Shown here: positions 54,399-61,576 of the stretch, one piece after another
How the letters are laid out: each line of letters starts with the position of its first letter
Position numbering within the stretch: the stretch's first letter is position 1
The notes under the pieces: model-generated
The model's database searches: none
What the model saw: only the letters and a program-made list of their open reading frames with translations
What the model was told of the DNA's origin: nothing
Made by a program: the position numbers and the translations under genes
Assembly (NCBI RefSeq): GCF_022352055.1
Contig: NZ_JAKRWM010000008.1
Coordinates: forward strand, 248,001-312,000
DNA: 64,000 nucleotides
Direction of reading: 5' to 3'
Source of the DNA: Cohnella mopanensis
GTDB lineage: Bacteria > Bacillota > Bacilli > Paenibacillales > Paenibacillaceae

Positions 54399-55200
54399 AA
54401 CAATCAACTCCGTTCTTTGAATTTGCACTTAGGGTATTACGCATAATGTTCTTGTATTCACGACGTCCAACTCCCTTAAGCCCGAAGGACGGCCGCGATG
54501 CGGTTAGGGAGTTGGACGTATCCGGCTGATTCCGCTTCCCCGTATCTGATATTCTCTCCGATCGAATCCACTTCAACTCCGGTCCGGACCGAGGGCCGAA
54601 TGGCCCGAAGCGTGAATATGGTGTTAGCTGATGCCATTGCCTTCCTCGAATATTCCATTGTCTTGTTACATTAATTAAGTTGATTCCTTCAAATTGAAGT
54701 TTATAAATATCAGGCATTGTTGTTGATTCCCAGAATTCATAATTATAAGATTTATCAAAGTAATTCATCATTAAAGTCATGACATCCCCATGGGTTCCAA
54801 TTACGATTTTCTTTCCCTCAAATGTATTAAGTAAATCAATTAGAATCTTGATTGCCCTTTGTTGAGCGTCTTTAGAAGATTCTCCTCCTGGAAAATAATA
54901 ATCAAAATCTTGATACGCCATTAACTTTGATTCCTTAAATTTATTATCGGGTATTATTCCAATTTGTCTTTCTCTTAGGTCTTCAAATATTAGAATTTCT
55001 TTGTTTCCAGCAGCATCTTTGATTGTTTGAATAGCTCGCTCATATGGACTTGATACATAAATTCCAATTTCTTCTTTCTCTAAAATAGTGGTTACTTTAA
55101 GTGCTTCTAATTTCCCCTTCTCGGATAAGCCCCTTGATCTTTCTTCTCCAATAATAAAAGGGGATTCAGAATGTCTCACAAAGTAAATATATGTCTGCAA
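54340..55200 (-). CDS. Histidine phosphatase whose frame runs through the attC
   Basis: The body (about 185 residues) is a phosphoglycerate-mutase-like phosphatase: IYFVRHSESP is the RHG-type motif, VSSPYERAIQTI and PGGESSKDAQQRA follow, and IGTHGDVMTLM carries the second His. I take the TTG at 55200 with AGAAGGA 8 bases upstream. No stop occurs after the fold ends; the frame continues through all of site 39 to 54340, adding about 100 attC-encoded residues. The tail is probably an accident of decay. Confidence 0.8.
   Translation of the reverse strand: MQTYIYFVRHSESPFIIGEERSRGLSEKGKLEALKVTTILEKEEIGIYVSSPYERAIQTIKDAAGNKEILIFEDLRERQIGIIPDNKFKESKLMAYQDFDYYFPGGESSKDAQQRAIKILIDLLNTFEGKKIVIGTHGDVMTLMMNYFDKSYNYEFWESTTMPDIYKLQFEGINLINVTRQWNIRGRQWHQLTPYSRFGPFGPRSGPELKWIRSERISDTGKRNQPDTSNSLTASRPSFGLKGVGRREYKNIMRNTLSANSKNGVDCFEYRISYFNRITSPQRSNR
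54441..54629 (-). repeat. attC-like site 39, complete
   Basis: GCATAAT ... GTTAGCT. Arm A CAACTCCCTTAA / TTAGGGAGTTG; arm B ATCCGGCTGA / GGTCCGGAC; arm C GGGCCGAATGGCCC. Open in one minus-strand frame, see the phosphatase gene. Confidence 0.85.
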
Positions 55201-55239
55201 TGTTTTGTTCCTTCTTTCTTTGAGCAATGCAATGGTTTC

Positions 55240-55427
55240 AGCTAACGTTCTTGTATTCACGACGTCCCACCACCTTAAGCCCCGAAGGGGCGGCCGCGAT
55301 GCGGTTAGGTGGTGCGGATGTGTCCGGCTGAATCTACTTCACTGCTGCTGAAATGCCTCTTCGAATCAAATCGGACTCCAGCCGGACCAAGGGCCGAATG
55401 GCCCGAAGCGTGAATATGGTGTTATCT
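55240..55427 (-). repeat. attC-like site 40, complete (good reference copy)
   Basis: AGCTAAC ... GTTATCT. L-form arm A CCACCACCTTAA / TTAGGTGGTG with inner GCCCCGAAGGGGC and GCCGCGATGCGGT; arm B TCCGGCTGA / CAGCCGGA; arm C GGGCCGAATGGCCC; outer TTGTATTCACG / CGTGAATATGG. Confidence 0.88.
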
Positions 55428-55459
55428 GAAGTAACACACTTCATAAGATACGTGCAAAT

Positions 55460-55855
55460 CTATTGTAGACTTTCCTTTAGTTTAATTAATTCAAATAGTT
55501 TTTTTCTTAGTGTATCTAAAACGTTCCATTCTTTATTTAGTTCTTTATAATTTGATAAATCAAATGGTTCTAAAAATCTGTACTTTGGAAACCATTCATA
55601 AAACGATTTGTTTAGCCATTCTTTTGTCTTTAAGCGTTCTACTGGATCTTCAAGGCTGTTTCTAATTCCTCCAGATGATAGTCCCAAGATAAACTTCATA
55701 TATGTATTAAAATCAGCAGTTATGGTTTCGTTAGGAGCAAATTTCTTAAATTCTATTGCAAAGTCATACTGAAGTTTCCTGAAATCGTCGTAGGGAAATG
55801 GATTGCTCGTTTCCTGAGAATAGATTTGGATAATCTCTTCCAATAATTGCTTCAA
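55460..55855 (-). CDS. Hypothetical cassette protein
   Basis: 131 residues, acidic/helical, soluble. SSGGIRNSLEDPVERLKTKE and NKSFYEWFPKYRFL look like a small immunity-type protein, but I cannot name a family. Cassette ends match (TTATCTGAA / TTCAGATAA). Confidence 0.72.
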   Translation of the reverse strand: MKQLLEEIIQIYSQETSNPFPYDDFRKLQYDFAIEFKKFAPNETITADFNTYMKFILGLSSGGIRNSLEDPVERLKTKEWLNKSFYEWFPKYRFLEPFDLSNYKELNKEWNVLDTLRKKLFELIKLKESLQ

Positions 55856-55889
55856 GACTTCACCTCAATCTAGGAATTTGTGTTATTTC

Positions 55890-56063
55890 AGATAACGTTC
55901 TCGAATCCACGACGTCGATCTCTCTTAGATAGCTCCTATCTTAGAGAGATCGATGTGTCCGGCTGATTCCGCTTCCCTGTAACTGAGTTCGCTTTAGTCG
56001 AATTTTCTGCAGCTCCGGCCGGACCGAGGGGGAACGCCCCAATGCGTGAATATGGTGTTAGGC
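55890..56063 (-). repeat. attC-like site 41, complete
   Basis: AGATAAC ... GTTAGGC. S-form arm A GATCTCTCTTAGATA / TATCTTAGAGAGATC, perfectly paired; arm B TCCGGCTGA / GGCCGGA; arm C GGGGGAACGCCCC. Confidence 0.85.
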
Positions 56064-56798
56064 GAAGTTCGACACTTCCTTGTCTAACTCCTCAATTTCT
56101 CTTATGTATTCTTGTAAATATGATTTATACCCACAATAAGAAAATAGCTCTTTGTTTTCTTCATGATACTTTCGTGATAACTCTGGCTTAAATAATACTT
56201 CTTTAAACCCACGTTCCAATTCAATACAATCTACTCCTGAGTATTTCTTCTCAAGTTCTTCAAGTTCAATAATAGTACCCTTAATTTTGTTAGTTAATTG
56301 TCGTTTGACTTCAACAAGATTAAAAACATTATGATTAAACAAAGTATTTATTGCTCTCAAATCATTGATCTTTCCATTTGATATATCTATTAGCTCTTCT
56401 TCTATCTGAGAAACTTTACTCTTATCCCATTTATCAATGATTTGTTCAAACAGCCAATAAATCCAAACTTCATCTTCTTTATGTTTCTTTAGCACATCTC
56501 TAACATGGGGGACAATTGGATCACCAATTTCACTTAAAAAATCTGCAATACGCATTGCTCCAGGCCAATTTAGATCTTGTAACCATACCAGTAACCCTGG
56601 GAGGATTACATTTACTCTAGGATAACCAAGTCTAACTATTACCTCTGCTGCACCATCCCACACTCCCTTGTCCAGTGGTTGAAGTAGGAGATGCATATCT
56701 TTATCCTCAATCAACAATAAGCTTTCTATTGCATTCTTCTTTTCTTCATCTGTACTATCCCATGAGAGTTTCATTATAAATCTATTAATTTCTAGCAA
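56058..56798 (-). CDS. DUF5071 (HEAT-like) protein, long form
   Basis: 246 residues. An N-terminal HEAT-like segment precedes the DUF5071 core VWLQDLNWPGAMRIADFLSE, IVPHVRDVLKKHKEDEVWIY and WLFEQII. Relative of the gene at 31134. The TAA stop lies in the GCCTAAC box of site 41. Confidence 0.82.
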   Translation of the reverse strand: MLEINRFIMKLSWDSTDEEKKNAIESLLLIEDKDMHLLLQPLDKGVWDGAAEVIVRLGYPRVNVILPGLLVWLQDLNWPGAMRIADFLSEIGDPIVPHVRDVLKKHKEDEVWIYWLFEQIIDKWDKSKVSQIEEELIDISNGKINDLRAINTLFNHNVFNLVEVKRQLTNKIKGTIIELEELEKKYSGVDCIELERGFKEVLFKPELSRKYHEENKELFSYCGYKSYLQEYIREIEELDKEVSNFA

Positions 56799-56832
56799 TT
56801 AGATCACCTACAATCTGCTCTTGTCGAATTTC

Positions 56833-57023
56833 GGCTAACATTGTTGTGTTCACGACGTCCAACCGACTTAAGGCCACAACGTGGCCGGGCGCGATGCGCT
56901 TAGTCGGTGCGGATGTGTCTGGCTGAATCACTTCCCTGCATACAGAAGTGCCTCTTCGAGAAACTTCTAACTTCTGTCCAGACCGAGGGGCGAATTCCCC
57001 GGAGCGTGAATATGGTGTTAGAC
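56833..57023 (-). repeat. attC-like site 42, complete
   Basis: GGCTAAC ... GTTAGAC. L-form arm A CAACCGACTTAAGGCCAC / TTAGTCGGTG with inner GGCCACAACGTGGCC; arm B TCTGGCTGA / TGTCCAGA, a paired change (TCTGG/CCAGA). Confidence 0.85.
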
Positions 57024-57034
57024 GAAGTTATCGA

Positions 57035-57472
57035 CTACTTTGAATAATCGTTCAAATTCTTATAATGATAATCTTTAGCTATGCATTCAAATGTTACATC
57101 TCTAAAATAAAAAAGATAATGTCTTAGTCCCTCTTCATTTATCAAATGATTAAGTACTATTACTTTATCTTTCGGAAATGTTTCTTTCCATTCTGTTTCT
57201 TCGAGTTGATAGAATTCTCCCCAATTAATTCCGGTTTTCGAAAATCTACATTGACCTCTATAAAATCCTTCATCATTGGTTGGACCTAATCTAAACATAA
57301 AACAATTACTAAATTCTAGTTCTGCTCTTATTTCTTCTTCAACGTCCTTGTAAATAAAGGGGTTTAAGTAAAACTTCAATTTCAATTTGCCTTGAGCAAA
57401 ATCAATTTCAATTTGCGGATCTGGTGCATTTGGCTCTGCTCCCCATCCATTGTTTAATTGTTGATATTTCAT
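57035..57472 (-). CDS. Conserved hypothetical protein
   Basis: 145 residues. NGWGAEPNAPDPQIEIDFAQ, RLGPTNDEGFYRGQCRF and INWGEFYQLE are features I have seen in an uncharacterised Bacillota family; it has no named function. Cassette ends match (TTAGACGAA / TTCGTCTAA). Confidence 0.75.
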   Translation of the reverse strand: MKYQQLNNGWGAEPNAPDPQIEIDFAQGKLKLKFYLNPFIYKDVEEEIRAELEFSNCFMFRLGPTNDEGFYRGQCRFSKTGINWGEFYQLEETEWKETFPKDKVIVLNHLINEEGLRHYLFYFRDVTFECIAKDYHYKNLNDYSK

Positions 57473-57497
57473 GGTTTAACCTGCCTTCGATAATTTC

Positions 57498-57644
57498 GTC
57501 TAACGTTCTTGTATTCACGACGTCGATCCCCCTTAGATAGCTCCTATCTTAGGAAGATCGATGTGTCCGGCTGCTACCACTTCTCCGAAATCCCTCGGCC
57601 GGACCGAGAGATGAATTGCCCGAAGCGCGAATATGGTGTTAGAT
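57498..57644 (-). repeat. attC-like site 43, compact S-form
   Basis: GTCTAAC ... GTTAGAT, 147 bases. S-form arm A with one weak side (GATCCCCCTTAGATA against TATCTTAGGAAGATC); arm B TCCGGCTGC / CGGCCGGA; outer right stem CGCGAATATGG. Confidence 0.82.
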
Positions 57645-57663
57645 GATGTCGATGACTTCCTGA

Positions 57664-58131
57664 TTAATCCTTCAATATTTCAATTTCCTTAATTTGCTTT
57701 TGAATTCTATGTCTTAGTTGTTGAGGATACTTTTTATTTAATAAAACTTCACTTAAATCAACTATTAAATCTGCTTTTTCTGCATTCTTTAACTCAGGAA
57801 TCCATCTGAGAGCTAATTCTATCCAGTAAGATGAATTGCTCTTTTGAAGTGTGAACTTTACTAAATCATAATATGGAAATTCTAAAGAGCGATCTTTATC
57901 GTTACATTTGATTATCTTTGAATTCAGTATTTCTATTGGGATTTCAAGAACCCTCATAATAAAAAGATATGATTGTTTATTATCTATCAAAAATAAATTA
58001 TCGTTTGAAACGACAACCCAATAACCTGTTTGAGATAGTCCTACAGTAAAATCGCTTGAAAGCTCAAAGATCGGAAGCCAACTAATAATTGCACTTCGAT
58101 CTCGGCAAAACGTAGATCTGAATTCTTGCAT
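57664..58131 (-). CDS. Hypothetical cassette protein
   Basis: 155 residues from ATG 58131 (GGAGGG upstream). Earlier codons of the longer frame come from site 44. Soluble, alpha/beta (TVGLSQTGYWVVVSNDNLFL). No family recognised. Confidence 0.72.
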   Translation of the reverse strand: MQEFRSTFCRDRSAIISWLPIFELSSDFTVGLSQTGYWVVVSNDNLFLIDNKQSYLFIMRVLEIPIEILNSKIIKCNDKDRSLEFPYYDLVKFTLQKSNSSYWIELALRWIPELKNAEKADLIVDLSEVLLNKKYPQQLRHRIQKQIKEIEILKD

Positions 58132-58152
58132 TTCAGGCCCTCCGTCGATTTC

Positions 58153-58343
58153 AACTAACGATGTTGTATTCACGACGTCCCACCACCTTAAGGTTACGAA
58201 GGAACCGGCCGCGATGCAGTTAGGTGTTGCGGATGTTTCCGGCTGATTCCGGTTCCCTGCTGCTGCAATTGCATCATCGAACATACTTCTAACTTCTGCC
58301 GGACCGAGAGCCGAATGGCCCGATGCGTGAATATGTGTTATCT
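58153..58343 (-). repeat. attC-like site 44, complete
   Basis: AACTAAC ... GTTATCT. L-form arm A CCACCACCTTAA / TTAGGTGTTG; arm B TTCCGGCTGA / TGCCGGA; arm C GAGCCGAATGGCCC. Right outer stem lacks one G (ATATGTGTTA). Confidence 0.82.
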
Positions 58344-58367
58344 GAAGGTAACAGCGTCCCGAGCTAC

Positions 58368-58910
58368 TTACAAATACGTCTTTAATTTCTCTTTATAAAT
58401 TCTTTCATTGTCTTCATCAAAACATACGAATTGTACTCGTTTAATTCCTGCATTAGTCTTCACAAAATCCATTACTGAATTCAATGCTATTTCTACTGCC
58501 TGCTCTTTCGGATATCTATAAATACCTGTACTAATATTAGGAAATGATATGCTTCTGATTTCATTCTTAATTGCAAGGCTTAATGCGTTTATATAACAAT
58601 TCTTGAGCTTTTCAGGTTCGTTGTTCTCACCATTATTCCAAACAGGACCTACCGTGTGTATGACAAACTTTGCTTTAAGTTTACCTCCAGTTGTGATTAC
58701 AGCTTCACCAACTGGACAGTTGCCCTGTTTGTTACGAATTCTAATGCATTCATCGAGTATTTCTTTGCCGCCCGCACGATGGATCGCTCCGTCAACTCCA
58801 CCACCGCCAAGCAAACTAGTATTTGCTGCATTGACTATGCACTCTAGTTGAGATTGAGTGATATCTCCTTTAAGCACTTCAATAGTTGTTGAATTTATGA
58901 GAGCCTCCAC
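58368..58910 (-). CDS. Macro-domain ADP-ribose-processing protein
   Basis: 180 residues. [37 protein letters not shown] and [20 protein letters not shown] are the macro-domain signatures of O-acetyl-ADP-ribose deacetylase (YmdB-type). It hydrolyses or binds ADP-ribose derivatives. Start is GTG at 58910 with AAGGAAG; GGAGG also stands before an in-frame ATA five codons later. May counter ADP-ribosylating toxins. Confidence 0.9.
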   Translation of the reverse strand: MEALINSTTIEVLKGDITQSQLECIVNAANTSLLGGGGVDGAIHRAGGKEILDECIRIRNKQGNCPVGEAVITTGGKLKAKFVIHTVGPVWNNGENNEPEKLKNCYINALSLAIKNEIRSISFPNISTGIYRYPKEQAVEIALNSVMDFVKTNAGIKRVQFVCFDEDNERIYKEKLKTYL

Positions 58911-58945
58911 GAGTCAGCTTCCTTTCCTTCGCCCTTGTCACTTTC

Positions 58946-59132
58946 AGATAACGTTGTGTATTCACGACGTCCCATCACCTTAAGCCCGAAGGGCGGCCGC
59001 GATGCGGTTAGGTGGTGCGGATGTGTCTGGCTGATTACACTTCCATGCTACTGATATGCCTCCCCGAATTCTCTTCAATCTTCGTGCCGGACCGAGGGGC
59101 GAATGCCCCGATGCGTGAATATGTTGTTATGT
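58946..59132 (-). repeat. attC-like site 45, complete
   Basis: AGATAAC ... GTTATGT. L-form arm A with inner GCCCGAAGGGC; arm B TCTGGCTGA / TGCCGGA; arm C GGGGCGAATGCCCC. Cassette ends match on the macro-domain gene (TTATCTGAA / TTTCAGATAA). Confidence 0.85.
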
Positions 59133-60128
59133 GAGGTCAGCGCCTTCCTGAATAGCTCTAGCATTTTCAATGTAATTAAATTTCTTGAATAGTCTATATG
59201 TATTCTCATAATCGTCGATATCTTTTGCCATGAACCTGTTTGTCACAACTAGAACAAGCATTTCAAGACAGGAAAATAAGCGATAAAAGTTAATTGGGAT
59301 ATAGTAGTCTTTGTTAACACCATGCAAAATGCTGTGTCTATTTAGAGAAAAATCTGTACTAGATTTATATAGGTAATCAACTCCATATCGTTCAAACGAA
59401 ACGAACATATCCATAGCCTCATCAACTTTTATTAATACTTCGTCATTAAGGTAATCATTAGGTAAAATAATTTGTTTATTTCCTGTCTTAAATAATACAT
59501 TTTCTTTCCATTGTTCTTTCCGATACTTTATTGCTGTACAGAATGCACTTGATGAACCCTGTTTATTGTAAGACACTTGAACACTATCGCAGAACTCACG
59601 TGAGATTCCCTCAATAATTGTAAATAGCAATGTGATTGCTCCAGCATACTTTTTGAATAAAAAACATTCAATTGATTCTTCAATCAATGACATATAGCTC
59701 TTTATCAAATCTGAATCACTATAATTGGTTGTTAACTGAGATGCAAAATAACCAGTATTGTATGTACTGTTATATAAAATTTCTAAGTCATCAAGCTCTT
59801 TCTTTTCAAACATTTCGTAAATGATTCGCATTTGAATATAAGGCGGTAAAACCCATTGATAATCTTCACGTAACTTTTGCCCAAGTGTTGCATTTTGAGA
59901 GATAATTTCGTTTGGAGTGAGCATTGGAATAACATAGTCAGAATGCTCGTTTTTTTTGATTTCCATTGTCTTATAAGCACTTGTTCTTCCCCAATTGGAT
60001 ATTTTTATTTCCAATTCATTATTAAATCTTGTTTGCATTTTTTTAATCACTTGTTCGTCAGTGAAAGATTCTTGTTTAAGAACATTATTGTAATACTGAT
60101 AATAACTATTTAATATTTTGTCTGTCAT
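59127..60128 (-). CDS. HEPN-like domain protein
   Basis: About 333 residues from ATG 60128; the longer frame from 60188 starts inside site 46. The C-terminal third is helical with LNRHSILHGVNKDYYIPINF, an R-x4-H motif typical of HEPN ribonucleases of defence and toxin systems. The TAA stop lies in the ACATAAC box of site 45. A defence role is likely but unproven. Confidence 0.76.
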   Translation of the reverse strand: MTDKILNSYYQYYNNVLKQESFTDEQVIKKMQTRFNNELEIKISNWGRTSAYKTMEIKKNEHSDYVIPMLTPNEIISQNATLGQKLREDYQWVLPPYIQMRIIYEMFEKKELDDLEILYNSTYNTGYFASQLTTNYSDSDLIKSYMSLIEESIECFLFKKYAGAITLLFTIIEGISREFCDSVQVSYNKQGSSSAFCTAIKYRKEQWKENVLFKTGNKQIILPNDYLNDEVLIKVDEAMDMFVSFERYGVDYLYKSSTDFSLNRHSILHGVNKDYYIPINFYRLFSCLEMLVLVVTNRFMAKDIDDYENTYRLFKKFNYIENARAIQEGADLT

Positions 60129-60167
60129 ATTATCCACCGAATCATTCGAGTATTTTGCGCTGATTTC

Positions 60168-60343
60168 AGATAACGTTCGTGTATTCACGACGTCGATCTT
60201 CCTTAGATAGCTCCTATCTTAGGGAGATCGATGTGTCCGGTTGAATCTGCTTCTCTGCTGCTGTCAATTACATCACCGAATCCACTTCTAACTTCTGCCG
60301 GACCGAGGACCGAATGGCCCGCAGCGCGAATATGGTGTTAGCA
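60168..60343 (-). repeat. attC-like site 46, complete
   Basis: AGATAAC ... GTTAGCA. S-form arm A GATCTTCCTTAGATA / TATCTTAGGGAGATC; arm B TCCGGTTGA / TGCCGGA; arm C GGACCGAATGGCCC; outer right CGCGAATATGG. Confidence 0.84.
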
Positions 60344-60396
60344 GATGTTACCGACATCCTTGAATACGCATCAAGTGTCATTATTAATTTACTTAT

Positions 60397-60798
60397 CTAT
60401 ATTCCATAATATTGTTTGTAGTTATTAATTACTTCAGTCTTTGAAAAGTCTTTAAAATCAGTTTCTTCACACTTTTTAAGGTATTCTATTTGTTCTTTAG
60501 CAATATCATTATTTAAGTTATCGAGGAACTCTATAGTACTCTCAAGTCCTGCCCCACATAAAAGCTGTACATCAATATAAATACCAGCATCAGAACTCTT
60601 CCGCTTTGCTCTCCATACCAATTGAGTGTCTTCAACTTGTCCTATTGAGAACAACATAATGCATAACGTTTTTAGGTATTCATTATCTTTATAATCATCA
60701 TTGTCAATTTCATCATTCAATAGCTTTTGAAGCGTCTCTCTATAACTTATATCCGGCTCTAATCCATAGAGTTTAAGAAGCTCGTCTTCTTTATTCAA
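60397..60798 (-). CDS. Hypothetical cassette protein
   Basis: 133 residues, helical, acidic. ETLQKLLNDEIDNDDYKDNE and VEDTQLVWRAKRKSSDAGIY, then IDVQLLCGAG, are reminiscent of a conserved uncharacterised family in Gram-positive immunity loci. Cassette ends match (TTAGCAGA / TCTGCTAA). Confidence 0.73.
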   Translation of the reverse strand: MNKEDELLKLYGLEPDISYRETLQKLLNDEIDNDDYKDNEYLKTLCIMLFSIGQVEDTQLVWRAKRKSSDAGIYIDVQLLCGAGLESTIEFLDNLNNDIAKEQIEYLKKCEETDFKDFSKTEVINNYKQYYGI

Positions 60799-60871
60799 AA
60801 GTAATCACCTATTTCCGAAAAATATGAATTGAGAATTGATTGATTTACTGTATTTGAACTTCGGTAATTTC

Positions 60872-61019
60872 TGCTAACGTTGTCGTATTCGCAACGTCCA
60901 TTCCCCTTAGATAGCTCTTATCTTAGGGGAATGGATGTATCTGCCTGAGTCCACTTCCTCGAAAACTCTCCGGGCAGATCAAGGGCCGTATGGCCCGCAG
61001 CGCGAATATAGTGTTATAT
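60872..61019 (-). repeat. attC-like site 47, compact, nearest to the integrase
   Basis: TGCTAAC ... GTTATAT, 148 bases. Near twin of site 18: outer TTCGCA / CGCGAA, S-form arm A CATTCCCC/GGGGAATG, arm B TCTGCC/GGCAGA, arm C GGGCCGTATGGCCC. Confidence 0.85.
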
Positions 61020-61058
61020 GAAGTAACCTGACTCCTTGAATAGCCTTCAAGTTTTCTC

Positions 61059-61433
61059 TTATAACGGATTATCGCACTTCCAGTCCCCTTCGAGAATCGA
61101 TAAATCATCTATCATTAATTTCAATTGTCTTTCCAGGTTCTCTATTCCCTTTATGTCTATTAAATGTACTGAGTTAACGATTTCATCGTCTGTAACATCC
61201 CAATCATTGTCTAGATAAATTGTATTGATTTCATATTTTCTAATATAAAAATAAATATCATCTTTCTCTGCACTATTTAGTGATCGTGATATGAATTTTT
61301 TTTTTGTTTTACATTTCAAATAGCCAGATGTGCTAATAAAACTTCTGAAATCAGGATGAGCTGAAACGAGTTCTGCCGCAAGTGATGTTCCAGTCATTAA
61401 ATTATTCATTTGGTTTTGACTTAATCTTTTCAT
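61059..61433 (-). CDS. First cassette gene, hypothetical
   Basis: 124 residues; basic N-terminus (MKRLSQNQMNNLMTGTSLAA), acidic C-terminus. No family recognised. It lies first after the attI-like site, so it would be the most recently added cassette. Its ends match (TTATATGAA / TTCATATAA) although no attC lies on its 5' side. Confidence 0.72.
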   Translation of the reverse strand: MKRLSQNQMNNLMTGTSLAAELVSAHPDFRSFISTSGYLKCKTKKKFISRSLNSAEKDDIYFYIRKYEINTIYLDNDWDVTDDEIVNSVHLIDIKGIENLERQLKLMIDDLSILEGDWKCDNPL

Positions 61434-61493
61434 TTAATCATCCTATAAATAAAGTAATAAAAGCACTTCAGTAAAAGCTCTTCGGGTTATTTC

Positions 61494-61575
61494 ATATAAC
61501 TTAATATCCACGAACTTCGCAAACACATAAATCTAGCGAAGTTACTGTAGTTACGCATGAGCAGCCAAATCATCC
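61494..61575 (-). other. Candidate attI site
   Basis: ATATAAC (61494-61500) is the start box of the first cassette. Next to it is unique sequence, not an attC: an 8-bp inverted repeat AACTTCGC (61513-61520) / GCGAAGTT (61536-61543) and, on the minus strand, a direct repeat GTAAC-TACA-GTAAC. The integrase stop follows at 61577. Position and the single G-TT junction fit an attI; binding has not been shown. Confidence 0.6.
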
Positions 61576-61576
61576 T

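Larger units (their letters stand above)
25474..61575 (-). mobile_element. Integron-like gene-cassette array (47 attC-like sites)
   Basis: An array of small genes, almost all minus-strand, each followed by a related attC-like element. 33 elements keep both ends; 14 are partial. Cassette-terminal boxes are complementary around each gene, as in cassettes that excise as circles. The integrase end is on the right (attI-like site 61494-61575, integrase pseudogene 61577-62291). The sites next to the integrase are intact; those at the left are broken. A cassette array is seen directly; that it is an integron of Bacillota type is my inference. Confidence 0.85.

Noticed and set aside
28839..61019. CRISPR array
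   Set aside because: Repeats are 145-195 bp with internal arms and are separated by whole genes, not by short spacers; no cas gene is present.
28839..61019. Group II introns or retroelements with multi-stem RNA
   Set aside because: No reverse transcriptase or domain V is seen, and the elements are bounded by RYYYAAC/GTTRRRY boxes that match around genes.
28839..61019. MITE-like insertion elements between genes
   Set aside because: No target duplications around the elements; the matching ends lie across the gene, not across the element, and the elements occur once per gene in one orientation.
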